This document shows positions 10,746-22,135 of a stretch of DNA of 64,000 nucleotides, in pieces. The notes under the pieces were generated by a model. The model made no database searches, was not told the DNA's origin, and saw only the letters and a program-made list of their open reading frames with translations. Source of the stretch: Sporothrix humicola (lineage: Eukaryota; Ascomycota; Sordariomycetes; Ophiostomatales; Ophiostomataceae); contig WNYE01000094.1 in NCBI GenBank assembly GCA_021396245.1, positions 92,923 to 156,922 of the forward strand, in the 5' to 3' direction. Positions within the stretch are counted from its first letter, which is position 1. Each line of letters starts with the position of its first letter. The translations under genes and the position numbers were made by a program.

Positions 10746-12415
10746 ATGGCCTCATCTCCAGAAACATACCTTTTATGGGCGAACGGTGAAGCAACACAAG
10801 GCACAGGCGAGCCGTGAGTTTTGGTATCTCTCTCCTTCCAGCTGTCACTTCCTAACATTTTCACAGAATACCGATTGAGAATCCAGCCATGGGTGACGTC
10901 TTTGCCGTCTGCCACAGTGCCTCGGAGGCCGATGCCGACGCCGCTGTCACAGCAGCGCATGCTGCTTTTACGGCCGGCACATGGTCCCGCGCGCCGCGCC
11001 AGACTAGAGCCGAAGTCCTGGAAGAAGCCGCCCGTCTACTCACGGAAGCCCTCCCTTCGCTCATCGCCCTCGAAGTCCAGCAGACAGGCCGCGCGATCCG
11101 CGAAATGCAGGCCCAGGTGCCTTCGCTCGTCCGCTGGTTCCGCTACTATGCCGCCCTCTTGCGGACGGAGGAAAGGCGCGTCTTTCCCACGGCGGGCCAG
11201 CTCCACAACTGGGCCGACCGTGTCCCGCTGGGCGTGGTGACGCTGATCACGCCGTTCAACCACCCGCTCCTCATTGCCGTCAAGAAGCTGGCGCCGGCCC
11301 TGGCGGCGGGGAACAGCGTCATTCTCAAACCGTCGGAGCTGACGCCGCTGACCTCGCTGAGACTGGCGGCTCTCCTCCGCGAGGCCGGTCTTCCTGCAGG
11401 CGTGTTTACGGTCCTGCCCGGCCCCGGGCCGATCGTGGCCGCTCGCCTAGCCGCCCACCCTCTCGTTCGATCGGTGGATATTACCGGAGGAACAGCAGCG
11501 GGTCGTGCGCTCGGCGCAATTGCTGGCCGCAACCTGGCACGGTTCAATGCCGAGCTCGGCGGGAAGGCGCCCGTTGTCGTATTTGCCGATGCCGACCTGG
11601 AGGTGGCTGTCAATGGTGTCGCATTTGGCGCGTTTGTCGCCAGCGGGCAGACCTGCGTAGCCGCCACCCGTATCTTGGTGGAGGCTTCGGTGTATGACAA
11701 GGTCGTCGCCGGCCTGCAGAGGAAAGCAGCGTTTATTGCCGCCCACATGGGCAACCCAACCAACCCAAAGAGCGCCATGGGCCCGCTCGTGTCTGCCAAA
11801 CAGCTCAAGCACGTGTCGACATTAGTCGGGGAAGCGCTGGCGGGAGGGTACGCAAAGGCTGTCATTGGCGGCCAGACGGGCAGTCCAGGAGGCACCCTGC
11901 CTGCCACGAGTGCTCTCGATGGCTTCGACTTGACAAAGGGCTACTTTTACCCGCCGACCATTCTTGTCAGCCCGACGGAGGGTGTCGACTCCAGCGCCAC
12001 GCCCCGTATTCTCAGTGCCCGCATCTGGAAGGAAGAAGCTTTTGGGCCCGTGATTGTGGTCGTCCCGTTCGCCGACACCGATGAAGACGCCGCCGTCCGC
12101 CTCGCCAACGACTCCGAGTTTTCGCTAGGCGCCGCCATCTGGACCCAGGATTTGTCTCGCGCCTTTCGCGTCTCCGAACGCATCGACGCCGGCATCACCT
12201 GGGTCAACACCCACCACCGCAACGACCCCAGCAGCCCCTGGGGCGCCACGTCCGTCGCAGGCGGCGGCAGCGGAGTCGGCAGCGAAAACGGCCGCGAGGC
12301 GTACATTGCCTACACCGCCGCCAAGAGCACCGTGGTCAACTATGCCCGGCCCGAGGAGGCGCGCGTCACCGAGGACTGGTTCAATGAAGGGGGAGCTGCA
12401 GTGCGGTATGGCTAG
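10746..12415 (+). CDS. NAD(P)+-dependent aldehyde dehydrogenase family protein
   Basis: Two exons: 10746-10813 and 10867-12415, with a 53-nt intron (GTGAGT...CACAG, CTAAC branch at 10852). The product is 538 aa. The short first exon encodes MASSPETYLLWANGEATQG, a standard ALDH N-terminal strand, which supports the splice. Catalytic residues are all present: Asn154 in ITPFNHP, general base Glu252 in AELGGK and nucleophile Cys286 in SGQTCVA. The 34-residue Glu-Cys spacing is typical. The C-terminal EAFGPVIVV and WVNTHH blocks are intact. It oxidises an aldehyde to the acid; which aldehyde is unknown. No PTS1 or clear mitochondrial presequence is seen, so it is probably cytosolic. It sits between two LaeA-like methyltransferase genes, but a shared pathway is only a guess. 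Confidence 0.94.
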
Positions 12416-13020
12416 GCTTGCGCGTAGCAGGCGGATAAAGAGGAAAAGAAACTACTGTCCAAGACCCCCGCAGGCTGAACCGTGCCTACTGTTCTCGGCT
12501 CCCGGCTATTCAATATTCAATAACTTGTCGCTGCTATTCGGATGAATCTGGGGAAATGAAAGATACGGAAAGAGCGACGCAAGGAAGGAACGATCAGACG
12601 AACCACTACAGAGGCAATGAAACAAGCCTCGAGTAGAAACGAAAGAGAAATACAAAAAAACAGCATACATGAACATTTCTGACTAAACCTACGCATGCTC
12701 ATGAAGTCAAGATATTTACAAAGCCGAGATCCATTGTAAGCGCACAAATTTTCCTTCCTATCCACTTTCTCTGCAATTTACACCATAACAGGCGAGAGAT
12801 TGCTAGGGAAATGGCCAAGAAGGTTATGATATCAGACCAAAGATAATCCCGCGTCGGTATTGTTATATGACTCGATATAAATGGCCAGGAACGGCAATCA
12901 AAATGTAAATACCCATACATCCGATGGGAAGTGTACTTCAGCTGACGAGTATCTCGGCCTTGACTTCTCTTTGTCACCTACACATTTGATTTTAACATCG
13001 CCAACATCGTCGTCAACAAG
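12416..13020. other. Intergenic region with promoter of secreted-protein gene
   Basis: 605 bases without a gene. The distal part (12540-12900) is AT-rich. The last 150 bases contain a clear TATA box and the leader of the gene at 13021. Confidence 0.55.
12876..12881 (+). promoter_or_regulatory. TATA box of the 13021 gene
   Basis: TATAAA in the context CGATATAAATGG, 140 bases before the ATG at 13021. It is the only consensus TATA element near this start. Assigned from position and sequence only. Confidence 0.5.
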
Positions 13021-13608
13021 ATGAAGTCATTCACGTCACTCCTCGCCGTTTGGGCAGCTGTCGCGGCGGCAGCCCCGACATCTGCTGTCACGCCGTTCAA
13101 CAACCGTGCATTGGCTGCCTCGTCTGGACCATGCGACCTATCCAGCCATGACACCGGCTGCTATCTCGTCATGGACAACAGCGGCTGTTTCTTGAACACC
13201 ACCGACACGAAGAAGGTCTTGGGCTGTGTCGACCAGGATGACACAAAGGCGATTGATATCGTAGGTCCTCTCGGCCAAAGGTTGTTTTACTTAACATTCT
13301 ACATTGACTCATGCTAATGCTACGCACTCTGGGTGTAGTTCTGCCGCTGCTGGGGCTGCAACGGCCAGGAACTGGTCAACTTTATGCCGACGCTCAACTG
13401 CACTTCCAAGACGGTCATTGTCAAGCCCATGCCGCTACCCTCGCCCATCGGCCCGCCGACGTTTCCCAACGGCAATGGCACGTCGACGAATGGAACGGCC
13501 GTCCCTGGCAACAGCACTGCGCCGCATCCCACGACCGGGCCCGGACCGATCAAGGGGCCCAACGGAGGCACGCAGATGCCTGTGCCGGTGCTGCCGGATG
13601 GATACTAG
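13021..13608 (+). CDS. Small secreted cysteine-rich protein
   Basis: Two exons, 13021-13260 and 13339-13608, with a 78-nt intron (GTAGGT...GTGTAG). The product is 169 aa. The signal peptide is MKSFTSLLAVWAAVAAAAPTSA. The mature N-terminal half carries eight cysteines (SGPCDL, TGCYLV, SGCFL, LGCVD, then the cluster FCRCWGC across the splice, then LNC). The C-terminal half is a Pro/Gly/Thr/Asn tail (from LPSPIGPPTFPNG) with three NGT/NST N-glycosylation sequons. The exon junction falls between DI and FCRC, and reading on without splicing would break the Cys pattern. I recognise no family. It has the features of a wall-associated or effector-type secreted protein; that role is inferred. Confidence 0.75.
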
Positions 13609-16349
13609 GGGGGAGGTACGGAATAGGAGTGTGGGTGATAAAAATCGGCAGTCTCGGGGAAGCTGTTACATTTCTTGCTTGTCTTCGACTTCTCGGTGGA
13701 TGTAGAGTCGCCTTCGGCTTTCAGAAATAATAAAGACACCAATCAAATTCTTGCTCACTGGTTCAGATCTTGACCGTTGTTCTTGTTGCTATTGATATCC
13801 GACGCCAGTCTTATTTGGTCGCTGTGCAGGGGATGGGCATGAACTAGAAAAAGTCGAATCTTACCGTTGGAGATGAGAGAAGACACTGAATTTTCTGTGC
13901 TCCCCTCAACTAGCGATCGTTCACCTCTTTCTATTTTCCCTTTGTTTTTTATTTTATTTTTGCATCTCCGAGGTCCGAAGAAAAGAGACCAAAAATAACC
14001 GACGTTGCAGCGGCCCGCTCAACAGAATGTAACATGACGAAAAATGACAGGGAGACATCATTGTCCGTCACGTCCTCACCGTTGTCCTCGTGCTGCCAAC
14101 TGTTGAAAATTGACAGGGCTGGAGAAAAAACCCCACTGAATCGATAATTCTTTTCACATGGCAGCCCTGTAGAGACTCAACTCCAGAGGACGAGAGTTCG
14201 GGAGGGGTTCCGTACAGCCCCTCTTTTGCGTTGATCTTTTGCGAGGAGAGACCGTTGAAAGTATCACAAAATGACGAGTCGAGTACATGAAGACGAGACA
14301 ATGCCATTGTCTGTCATGGAAATACGACGATCTTGGACAACTGGCCTCAGTGCTGGGAGCATGACCTATGACTTGCAGGAGCGGATACAACAGGCAAGCC
14401 GTAGACGTGGAAAGTTGACCTAAAAGAGTGTAAACTGGGCATCTTACCTGTGCTGGTTCTTCATGAGGCCTTTTCAACGTTTTTATTTCAAAGCCAGCAT
14501 ATGCATCAAGCAGGTAGAGCACCGCCGTTAATTCAACGGTTCTCAGACTCCCACCAAATTGTCCGAGGCCAGCTGTCTTTAGTGGTACTTATTTGTGCGT
14601 TTTCTCTCGTGGTGGTGGCATGATGCATGCATGCATGAGGGAAGAGGGAAGAGAAATGGAAGTTTGTGATAGCAAATGGGAGACAAGGTGGGGTGGAGAT
14701 GGAGAAGAAAACGAGGTTGGGGAGGAAAGAACGAAGAAGTACAAAAGGAAGGAACAAAGTGCGTGCAGTAGCGCCCTGCAACACTTCACCAACACACTGA
14801 CGCTATCTCCAATGCATCTGTGCTGCATGAAGCAATGAGAGAATAAGACAAGAAATCAACATGCATTCAATACGATGTCGGAATGCAAAACGGGAGGGCG
14901 GAACAGAACCATAAAAGTTGGACAGAACAGAAAACAGAAAACCAGGGTTGGCTGCCCTCGGGACAATGTTGTGCGTTGTGAGCTGTGCGTTTCTGCAGTC
15001 AAGGTTGCACTCATTGTCCTTTGACAGGTGACAGAATTTGCAGAATTTACAGAACAAAAAAGATACACCAATCATGGAAACGACAAAACCGAGAGAGGTC
15101 GGGCGGCTAGGCGGGCGAGTTATGGACAGGACGGGATGAACTGTCAGGGATGGCCACATTGGGCAGTCGATGCGCAAGAAAGGGAAACAGGCGGGCAAGG
15201 AAAGACTCTGAAAAGAGCAACTGCGACGGCCAACAGACAAGAAGTCAGAAACCAAAGAAGCAACTTGCTCGTATGCTGGATGTTGTTGAGGAAGGAGCGA
15301 GTGGAGTGCAGGTGTTGAGAGTCAAGACCAACAGCTCTTTCCTCCTTGCAGATTTTCCAAATCTCTGCTTTACTCCCGCCACCAACCGAGGGGCACATGG
15401 CGCACGAGCACGAGCTCAGGCGCTTGTCGTCAAGCGCTTCCCCCCATGTCGATGTTTGAGATATTTGTTGCTTTCATTTTTACGTTGGCATTCCTTTTTC
15501 CACGTCTCCCCCCGAGCTAGAATCGGAGTAATAATTAATACACTTCGACGTGGAGGTGTCGACGGTAGGGCTGCCGTTGACGATTTGTGTCGCTCGATCG
15601 CACTTTCCTCAACGAGCAACAAGTTTCATCTACAACGGTCCTTCTTTCCATGATTGCAACAGCATTCGTTTACGACTTGCTGTTTCCCTCTTTGCATCCC
15701 CTCCACCATCGTTCGTTCCTGCCCTCTAGCTCAGCTCCTTCCACAAAGACCACAAGGCGTAGTGGGTCGCGCACCTTCTCCGTGCAGCAACAGACCTTAT
15801 ACGCCGAAAAGCAATGCAGCCACATTTTTTGTTCCTTTTTTTTATGCGCAGTCTCCTTGCGTAGTCTGTACATAGTAGGGGGATATCCTGTAGAGGATCT
15901 TTGATGCCAAAGCGTCTGGTCAGGGAAGGAAGGCGGCACCCGGTACGCCATCCATCGGCCCAGAATCACACGCCATTTTCGTTTTTAAAAACGTCCTTCC
16001 CTGTCTGGATCCCAGAACCCCTTTTTGTTTTCGCTTCCCCCTCGGTCTTCTTACTTCCTTTAAATCCTCACTAGCCTTTTCTAGCCATCTGTCGTCTGCT
16101 TTCTCTGCTTTCTGTTCGCCGACACCATGATGTCCTTTGTCTACGAATACTAACACACGCCGCCATCCCTTAGCTCTGCTGTTGCTTCTCGGTCCCTGTC
16201 CTGTGTCTGTTGTCCCCCGCTCCTGACATATTGTCTTCGCTTTCATCTTGTCACCTGTCATTGTCGTCGCCAATTTGACATACGAATCTTATTTTCAAAT
16301 TTCATTCACGACGCCGTACTTCGAATTGCATCACACATCACAGCACCCG
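13609..16349. other. 2.7-kb intergenic region
   Basis: No supported gene. It contains a short self-complementary run of TGCATGCATGCATG at about 14624-14637, TTTTATTTT-type AT stretches near 13950, and a strongly pyrimidine-biased final 450 bases that form the promoter and leader of the second methyltransferase. Open frames up to 167 codons look non-coding. Confidence 0.5.
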
Positions 16350-17599
16350 ATGGCAGGCCAAGAAGATCAGGCCGGCCCCACAGCGGCGGACACTGCCGTC
16401 TCGGCATCATCGCCACCAGCTGTAGTGGAACCACAACCGCAACACACTGGATCGTCAACATTATCACCAGAGGCCGTTACGTCCGGCGAAGGGAGCAGTC
16501 AACCGACAGCAGCGACAACACCAAATCCAGATCCCGCGCCGAACCGGCCAGCACCAAACCAGACGGCCATTGAAGTCGACGACGAAGGCACCAACTCGTC
16601 CCTCGCTTCCGACGACGAGGGCTATGCCGAGTCGATCGCCGGCAGCAACGCCACCACGTCGCTGTCGTCGAGTGTCCGCGACTACACCTTTGAGAACAAC
16701 CGCCGCTACCACAAGTTCCACGAGGGCAAATACCACTTTCCCAACGACGAGCCCGAGCAGGCACGCGAGGACATGCGGCACTGCATGATGGTGCACGTCG
16801 GCGGCGGCGCGCTACACTATGCGCCGCTCAAGAATCCGCAAAAGATTCTTGACGTGGGTACAGGCACAGGAATCTGGGCCATAGATAGTAAGTCAAAGAA
16901 GCATCGCGCGCTCTTGTTGATTTAATAAGTGCTAACAACGTAGTGGGCGACGAGTACCCCGAGGCCGAGGTGATTGGCATTGACCTGAGCCCCATCCAGC
17001 CGTCCTGGGTGCCCGCCAACGTCCGCTTTATCGTCGACGACGCCGAGCAGCCGTGGGTCACGGCGCCCAACACGTACGACTACATTCACATCCGCGGCAT
17101 GGCGACCGGTATCAAGGACTGGGTGGGACTCATCGAGCAGTCTTTCACCGCCCTCAAACCCGGCGGCTGGCTCGAAATCCAGGATCTCAACTGGATATAC
17201 CGGTGCGACGACGACTCCATGGGCCCCGACTATGCCGTCGCGCAAATGGCCCGCTACATTAGCGAGGCCTTGGGGAAATTCGGCGTCAAACTGCACTCGC
17301 CCGAGGACAACCCGGCACGGCTCGAGGCGGCCGGGTTCGTCGACATCCGCAACACGGTCGACAAGGTGCCCGTTGGCACGTGGCCCAAGGACCCCAACAT
17401 GAAAATGGTCGGGCTGTACAACCGGAGCACGGTGTACGACGGGCTGCACGGCATCACCATGGGCCCGTTGACACGAGGCCTCAAATGGTCGCCAGAAGAG
17501 GTGGAGCTGTTTTTGGTGCGTGTGCGCAAGGACTTGATGAACTCGCGCATCCACTCGTATGTCAACATGCATACCCTGTGCGGCCAGAAGCCCTTGTAG
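16350..17599 (+). CDS. LaeA-like class I SAM-dependent methyltransferase (paralogue 2)
   Basis: Two exons, 16350-16887 and 16944-17599, with a 56-nt intron (GTAAGT...GTGCTAACAACGTAG). The product is 397 aa. The splice rebuilds an uninterrupted motif I region, ILDVGTGTGIWAIDMGDEYP, around residues 166-185. The N-terminus (about 100 residues) is disordered, then YTFENNRRYHKFHEGKYHFP matches the family's entry block. Motif II is IGIDLSPIQPSWVPANVRF, and KPGGWLEIQDLNW forms the late beta strand. The shared layout with the gene at 8983 (SPIQP, EGKY.P, conserved WAID) argues for paralogy. Unlike that gene, it is split by an intron just after motif I. Family members modulate secondary metabolism or methylate small molecules; the substrate is unknown here. 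Confidence 0.9.
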
Positions 17600-18038
17600 G
17601 CGTAGGCAGGACAGGCGAAATATTGAGGACAGTAAACAACTGCACAACACATGGCACCTGACGCAACACATTACGACGAGACGAGCAGGAGACACATGTA
17701 CGAAGGCGATATCTAAAACGAAGCGACTGGATATATCAAAAGGCGTTGGGAAAGAACTAGGCATGGACACTGGCATATAGCACCAAAGGATAACAATTTA
17801 TGGGCATTTTCGATTGGGAATAACCGACAAATCATTTTTGTGTGCTGAACTGTAAAAGCAACGCCGTATATGATGCAGAAAACGGTAAATGTAAACCAAA
17901 AAAAAAGAGGGGATAAAGAAGGCAACGTAGAGTAGATATTACAAAAGAGAACGCGAAGAACGTGGGTATGTAGATATGTACAAAACACAACAGACAATAA
18001 ATATCGAGGATGAAGAAAGTAAATCAAGCGTTCGTCGT
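17600..18038. other. Convergent intergenic region
   Basis: 3' flanks of the methyltransferase and of the CFEM gene. A-rich stretch around 17895-17915. No gene seen. Confidence 0.55.
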
Positions 18039-18737
18039 CTACAGAGCAGCCGCCACGATGACGGCCGCGCCGCCGACCAGGCCAACAACAACCGACGTCA
18101 GCCCAAGCAGGCCGCCCGCCATGCAGCCGCGCAGGATGCTGGGACGGCCCGCGGCTGACGATGTCGTGCCCGTGTCGCTCGCCTCGGCCGCGGTCGTCGA
18201 ATCACCGTTGGAGATGGTGCCGGTCGACGGCACCGGGTTGTTGGTGGCCGTCGCCGCCGCCTCGGAAATTTCTGAAATGATGAGGGCCGACGCGCTCGAA
18301 ATGTCGGCGCTGCTCGGCTTCTTGTCGAACACGTTGCACACGTCGGCGATCCAGTCGCCCGAGTCGAACTGGCGGGAGTTGTCGCAGTCGCGGCCGACGC
18401 AGAGGCCCATTTTCACGACAAGCGAGTGCGGGTTGTCGCAGACGCAGTCAAAGTCACCCGGGGAGCAGCCGCTGTCGAGGCAGGCGGCGTTGTAACAGAG
18501 AACGGCACAGGGTTCGGTTTCCGTGACGAGTTCCGGGAGGGTGGTGCCCGTGACGCTAATGGTGCCGGCCTGGGCGCCGGTGCTAGTGGCGGAGTCGTCG
18601 CCAGTGGTGGCGGTGGCTGTTGTGCCCGTCGTCTCAGCGTCGGCGGCGTTGACGGCAGCTGCGAAAAAGAGGAGGGTCGATGCGGCCAAGAGACGGCGGC
18701 GACGGCCGATCTCGGTGGTTGAAGACCTTGACTTCAT
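18039..18737 (-). CDS. CFEM-domain protein, probably GPI-anchored
   Basis: Single exon, 232 aa from the ATG at 18737 (MKSRSSTTEIGRRRRLL). A basic n-region is followed by a hydrophobic core (LLAASTLLFFAAAVNA) forming a signal peptide. A Thr/Ala-rich spacer leads to a CFEM domain (about residues 70-135) with EPCAVLCYNAACLDSGCSPGDFDCVCDN and later GLCVGRDC and ADVC. The Asp in GDFDCVC occupies the haem-ligand position of the family. A Ser/Thr-rich stalk follows, ending in a hydrophobic C-terminus (GLLGLTSVVVGLVGGAAVIV) preceded by small residues, as expected for GPI attachment. It is therefore likely a surface haem/iron-binding or adhesin-type protein. This is the second CFEM gene in the window; the first is at 4514-4872. 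Confidence 0.85.
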   Translation of the reverse strand: MKSRSSTTEIGRRRRLLAASTLLFFAAAVNAADAETTGTTATATTGDDSATSTGAQAGTISVTGTTLPELVTETEPCAVLCYNAACLDSGCSPGDFDCVCDNPHSLVVKMGLCVGRDCDNSRQFDSGDWIADVCNVFDKKPSSADISSASALIISEISEAAATATNNPVPSTGTISNGDSTTAAEASDTGTTSSAAGRPSILRGCMAGGLLGLTSVVVGLVGGAAVIVAAAL

Positions 18738-20405
18738 GGTGGTGGTGGTGTGTGGTATGAGGAGATGTTGAGTTTTGAGGTAAGAGGTCTGAAGAGGACG
18801 AGTTAGACAAGGACGACAAGATATATCAATGTGTGATCCAAATGCAGATGAAAGGGAGAGTGGTTGGCCCCCAATGCACTGTCCCAACAAAGACGGGAGT
18901 GACGAAACAAATAACAGAACCCAGCCCGTCTGAAAACAGGTTGTCCCGTCCTTTGTCTTTTAAATGGTGCGACCTTGCACAGCTTTTGCACGGATTTGCG
19001 CGCGATTCGTTTGTGTGGAACGGAACAGCGCCGGAAACGTGGCAAAGGGGGCAGCACAAGAGCAGAAGAGCAAATGAAGCAAAGCCACAGGAGCGCGTAT
19101 GTTTGTTGGCGGAGGTGCTTACCGGAAGGGTCAAGTAGACGGCAGCAATTGGTAGCTGGCTGCAATTGGACGTCGCCTTTTTCGTCGTTTTTCAATGTCT
19201 GTTGGGCTGCGCCTCGATTGAGGTAAATCTTGCAGAAGTCGACGTGGGCAATTCTAGGTATCCGGGAGGGAGAGCTGTGCAGGGCGTAATCAATCAAGGG
19301 ACTTGGAAGCGGAAAGGTCGAGAAGGTCTATCGACTGTCGAAGAGATGGATGTGGCACAAGCTCGTATCGAGATGCGTCGGCGATCGAAGTGCACTTTTG
19401 GTCTGCGCGATGACGATGCGGCGGCAATGACGACAGTTGACAATAGGGGGAATGGATAAGGAGACTTGGTCGGAAATGGCCGTCACGTGAATGAGCTAGG
19501 AAGTGGGCGACGCGTTGGCAGAGGATAGGTGGTCGCAAAGTCGGTGATGATGGACGTTAAAATCAATATCGCGATGTAAAGTCGAAGAGAAACGAAGATG
19601 AAAAGTCGAGAAACAAGACTTGGTTCCTGGAAATTGCATCGCCCCAGAAAACGCCCTTCCCTCTTCGTAGCTTGGGCTCCTCTTCACCGTGATTTCTTTG
19701 GTCCCTGTTCTGGACTGGGGCTGCGCTGGGCAAACAAACAAGGCACACACAGACAGCACACAGAGACACGCTATTGGGGGCTCCACCTCTCAACCTCGCC
19801 GGCAGCTCCAGTGGAGTCTTACCCATTCGCGTTAGTGTATTCAGTGCTTCGCTGTCGAAAAGTGGAGATACTTTCAACGACCATCATCAACTCTTCTTAT
19901 ATTCAGTCTATTTGTTGTATTGTTAGTTATTCATATTGTAAATATCGTAAGTAATGTATATATTGCAGCGCTTCAAGGGGGTGATGGTCCTGTAGGTGCA
20001 GTATGAGTGCCAGGTGCTCTGTGCTCTGTATATATTTATGTAACTAAACGCACGGCTTTTCACTGGAAAGTATATCGGTAAACTGACCAATATCACGGTG
20101 GGTTTAGCCAACATTGTCGTCAATGATGGAGTTTAAACTTTCATTTTTGTTTTGTTGTTTTATCTAATACACCAAAAGTACATATTTCGCATCCCAAAAA
20201 TGCGTCCAAAAGGAACAGTGGCCCACGAAAGGGCCGGGTATCTAGCAATGAACCTGAAAACACAGAATATCCTTATCCAGCGCAGCTTCCTCCATTCGAG
20301 ATTCCTCTGCTCGAGATTTCTCTACTAGAGATGTACTTGTTTGAGACTCCTCTTTCGAGACAACTCTCTCAAGGATCCCCTCCCTACACTCGGGCCTTGA
20401 CGACC
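18738..20405. other. 1.7-kb intergenic region
   Basis: Promoter region of the CFEM gene and the 3' flank of the 20406-21500 gene. An AT-rich segment lies at 19870-20200. A degenerate tandem repeat sits at its end (listed separately). Open frames are short and unlike proteins. Confidence 0.5.
20296..20370. repeat. Degenerate 15-bp tandem repeat
   Basis: Five consecutive 15-base units resembling TCGAGATTCCTCTGC: the second unit (TCGAGATTTCTCTAC) is close, and the third to fifth keep the GAGA core and the pyrimidine half at the same spacing. It lies 36-110 bases beyond the stop codon of the minus-strand gene ending at 20406, so it is probably in its 3' UTR. Confidence 0.6.
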
Positions 20406-21500
20406 CTAGTACAACTCCCAATCCACAAACATCGAGGCCAATAAATCACTGTGATTGGCCTCGTTAAGGCGCTGGGCAAGACGGTGCCGAAGGTCCGTGT
20501 CCGCCTTCTTCGTGGCCGGCCAGCTCATCACGTCCACAATGGCCGGCATCACGCTCTGCTGGGCCAGTGACGACAGAGGCGTCGCCTGTTCCGTAAGATA
20601 CTGCGGCTCCTGGCTCGTGTCGAGCAGGCAGTGGGTCACGATCGAGGTGATGTACCAGGACATCCGGGCACGGGCGGCCCTGTGGACCTTTTTGCTGGTG
20701 CTGAGGCGCAAAAACGCCATGGCGGCGGTGCCGAGCGGGACCGTGTAGCAGGCGTGGGCATGGACAGGCGCGGGCTCTGACCGGCGGGTGCGCGGCTCAG
20801 CACCCACGTACTTGTCGCAGGGGATGCAGCTGCGACGGTGGATGCCGGTCCACGACAGCGGCGCAAACACGAGCCGCCGCTGCTCGAGGCCCAGGCGCTC
20901 GTCGCTCACGACATCGTTGTCGGTCACGAAATAGCGGAGCGCCCTGGGCGCGTACTCGCACGTAAGGATGCGGGGCATGACTTTCTCGCCCTTGCCCTTG
21001 TCGACGGGGAGCAGGCCCATCGATGCGGCCGTCTCGGCCACGGTCTTCATCTGTGCATCGGGTACGAGAAAACACTTGCTCTGGAGGAGATGAAGTTAGA
21101 ATTTAGTTGGATGTGGAATAACGCAGAAAGGAAAACAGAAAACAGGCCGAAGAGAACATACCTTGAAGCCCTTGGAAGGGAGGCCGAACCGGCCCAGGAT
21201 CGAGTGTTCCCACTCCACGAGAACAACACCGAGCCTGGCGAGCTTCTGGAGCAGCTCATCTGCCAGTGCCATTCTTGCAAAGTCCATCGTGCCAGCCTTC
21301 TTCAAGATCGGCGCAAGGCGCTCCAGACTAGGCTCCATCTTGATGGACGCCGAGTTGGTGGACTTCGTGATGGACTCGTTCGGAAGATAATTTATATTGA
21401 GACACTCCGGGTTGATAGACTCTTTGTTGTAATACTCCCTGTGCAGGGCATCCGCGAGGAGGGTCTCCATCTTCATGGAGGTGATATTGACAGAATTCAT
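20406..21500 (-). CDS. Unrecognised two-exon protein
   Basis: Exons 21500-21162 and 21080-20406 with an 81-nt intron (GTATGT...CTAAATTCTAAC...CTCCAG). The product is 337 aa. The frame passes cleanly from GRFGLPSKGFK into SKCFLVPDAQMKTVAETAA. The first ~65 residues are low in complexity and internally repetitive (SMKMETLL and SIKMEPSLERL share a pattern). The rest looks like a folded globular domain, with MALADELLQKLARLGVVLVEWEHSILGRFGLPS and RLVFAPLSWTGIHR. No transmembrane segment or signal peptide is seen. I recall no named family and assign no function. The protein-like composition, conserved-looking splice signals and good codon use support a real gene. An approximate two-copy 26-base repeat lies in the leader (about 21653-21704). 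Confidence 0.7.
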
Positions 21501-21804
21501 TTTGATAGGGTTAACAAAGAGGGAACAGTAAAGATGTGATGATAGAGATGAGGGAACAGTGCTAGAAGTGATGATTTGGGGATGGATATATGGTAAAGCA
21601 GATGAAGAGAAGATGGAGAAAGAGCAGGAAGAGAAGTTGAGGATGAAGCAGGGGAAGAGTTGACGGTATGGAAGGGACGAGGGGAAGAGCTGGTGATACG
21701 GAAAGAACAACTTTTTTAACTTTCACTTCTCGTTTGGCAGGAGCGAAAAATCTTCACAAAACTCACGAGAATTGCCGATATAATCTCTGACGAGAAGGAC
21801 ATGT

Positions 21805-22135
21805 GTGAGCGCCCCCAGCCCAATGTAATACCAACACAGTCGCGAGGTATTCTAGCAAGGCAAGATGATGAGGGAAAGTGATGTTGCCCAAATCTAATTC
21901 ACGACGGTCCCGGGTCTGTCCAGTGTTGATTACTTCATAAGAGTCATAAAAACACCAAAAAAAAAAAAAACACACACAATACAATAACACATGACGGGAG
22001 GTTAACGTGAGCGCCCCAGGCTAACTCATATACAATACGTATGTATATTTTAACAAGGCTATGCGAGAGTCGGAAAGATACGGCAGATCTCGAATTTTAG
22101 GAGGTTCTCGGGTCGGTCCATTGCTAATTCACTTT
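21805..22135. repeat. Diverged direct repeat, two copies about 202 bp apart
   Basis: Copy A (about 21805-21930) and copy B (about 22007-22135) both open with GTGAGCGCCCC. They keep the same order of anchors: TATT(C/T)TA(G/A)CAAGGC, AAATCT/AGATCT, a GGGTC.GTCCA block and TTG..TAATTC/TTGATTAC. Between anchors they differ mostly by transitions and small gaps. The match was judged by eye at roughly 60-65%. Confidence 0.45.

Noticed and set aside
14624..14637. TGCATGCATGCATG run considered as a regulatory array
   Set aside because: Short simple repeat with no gene within 1 kb that it clearly serves.
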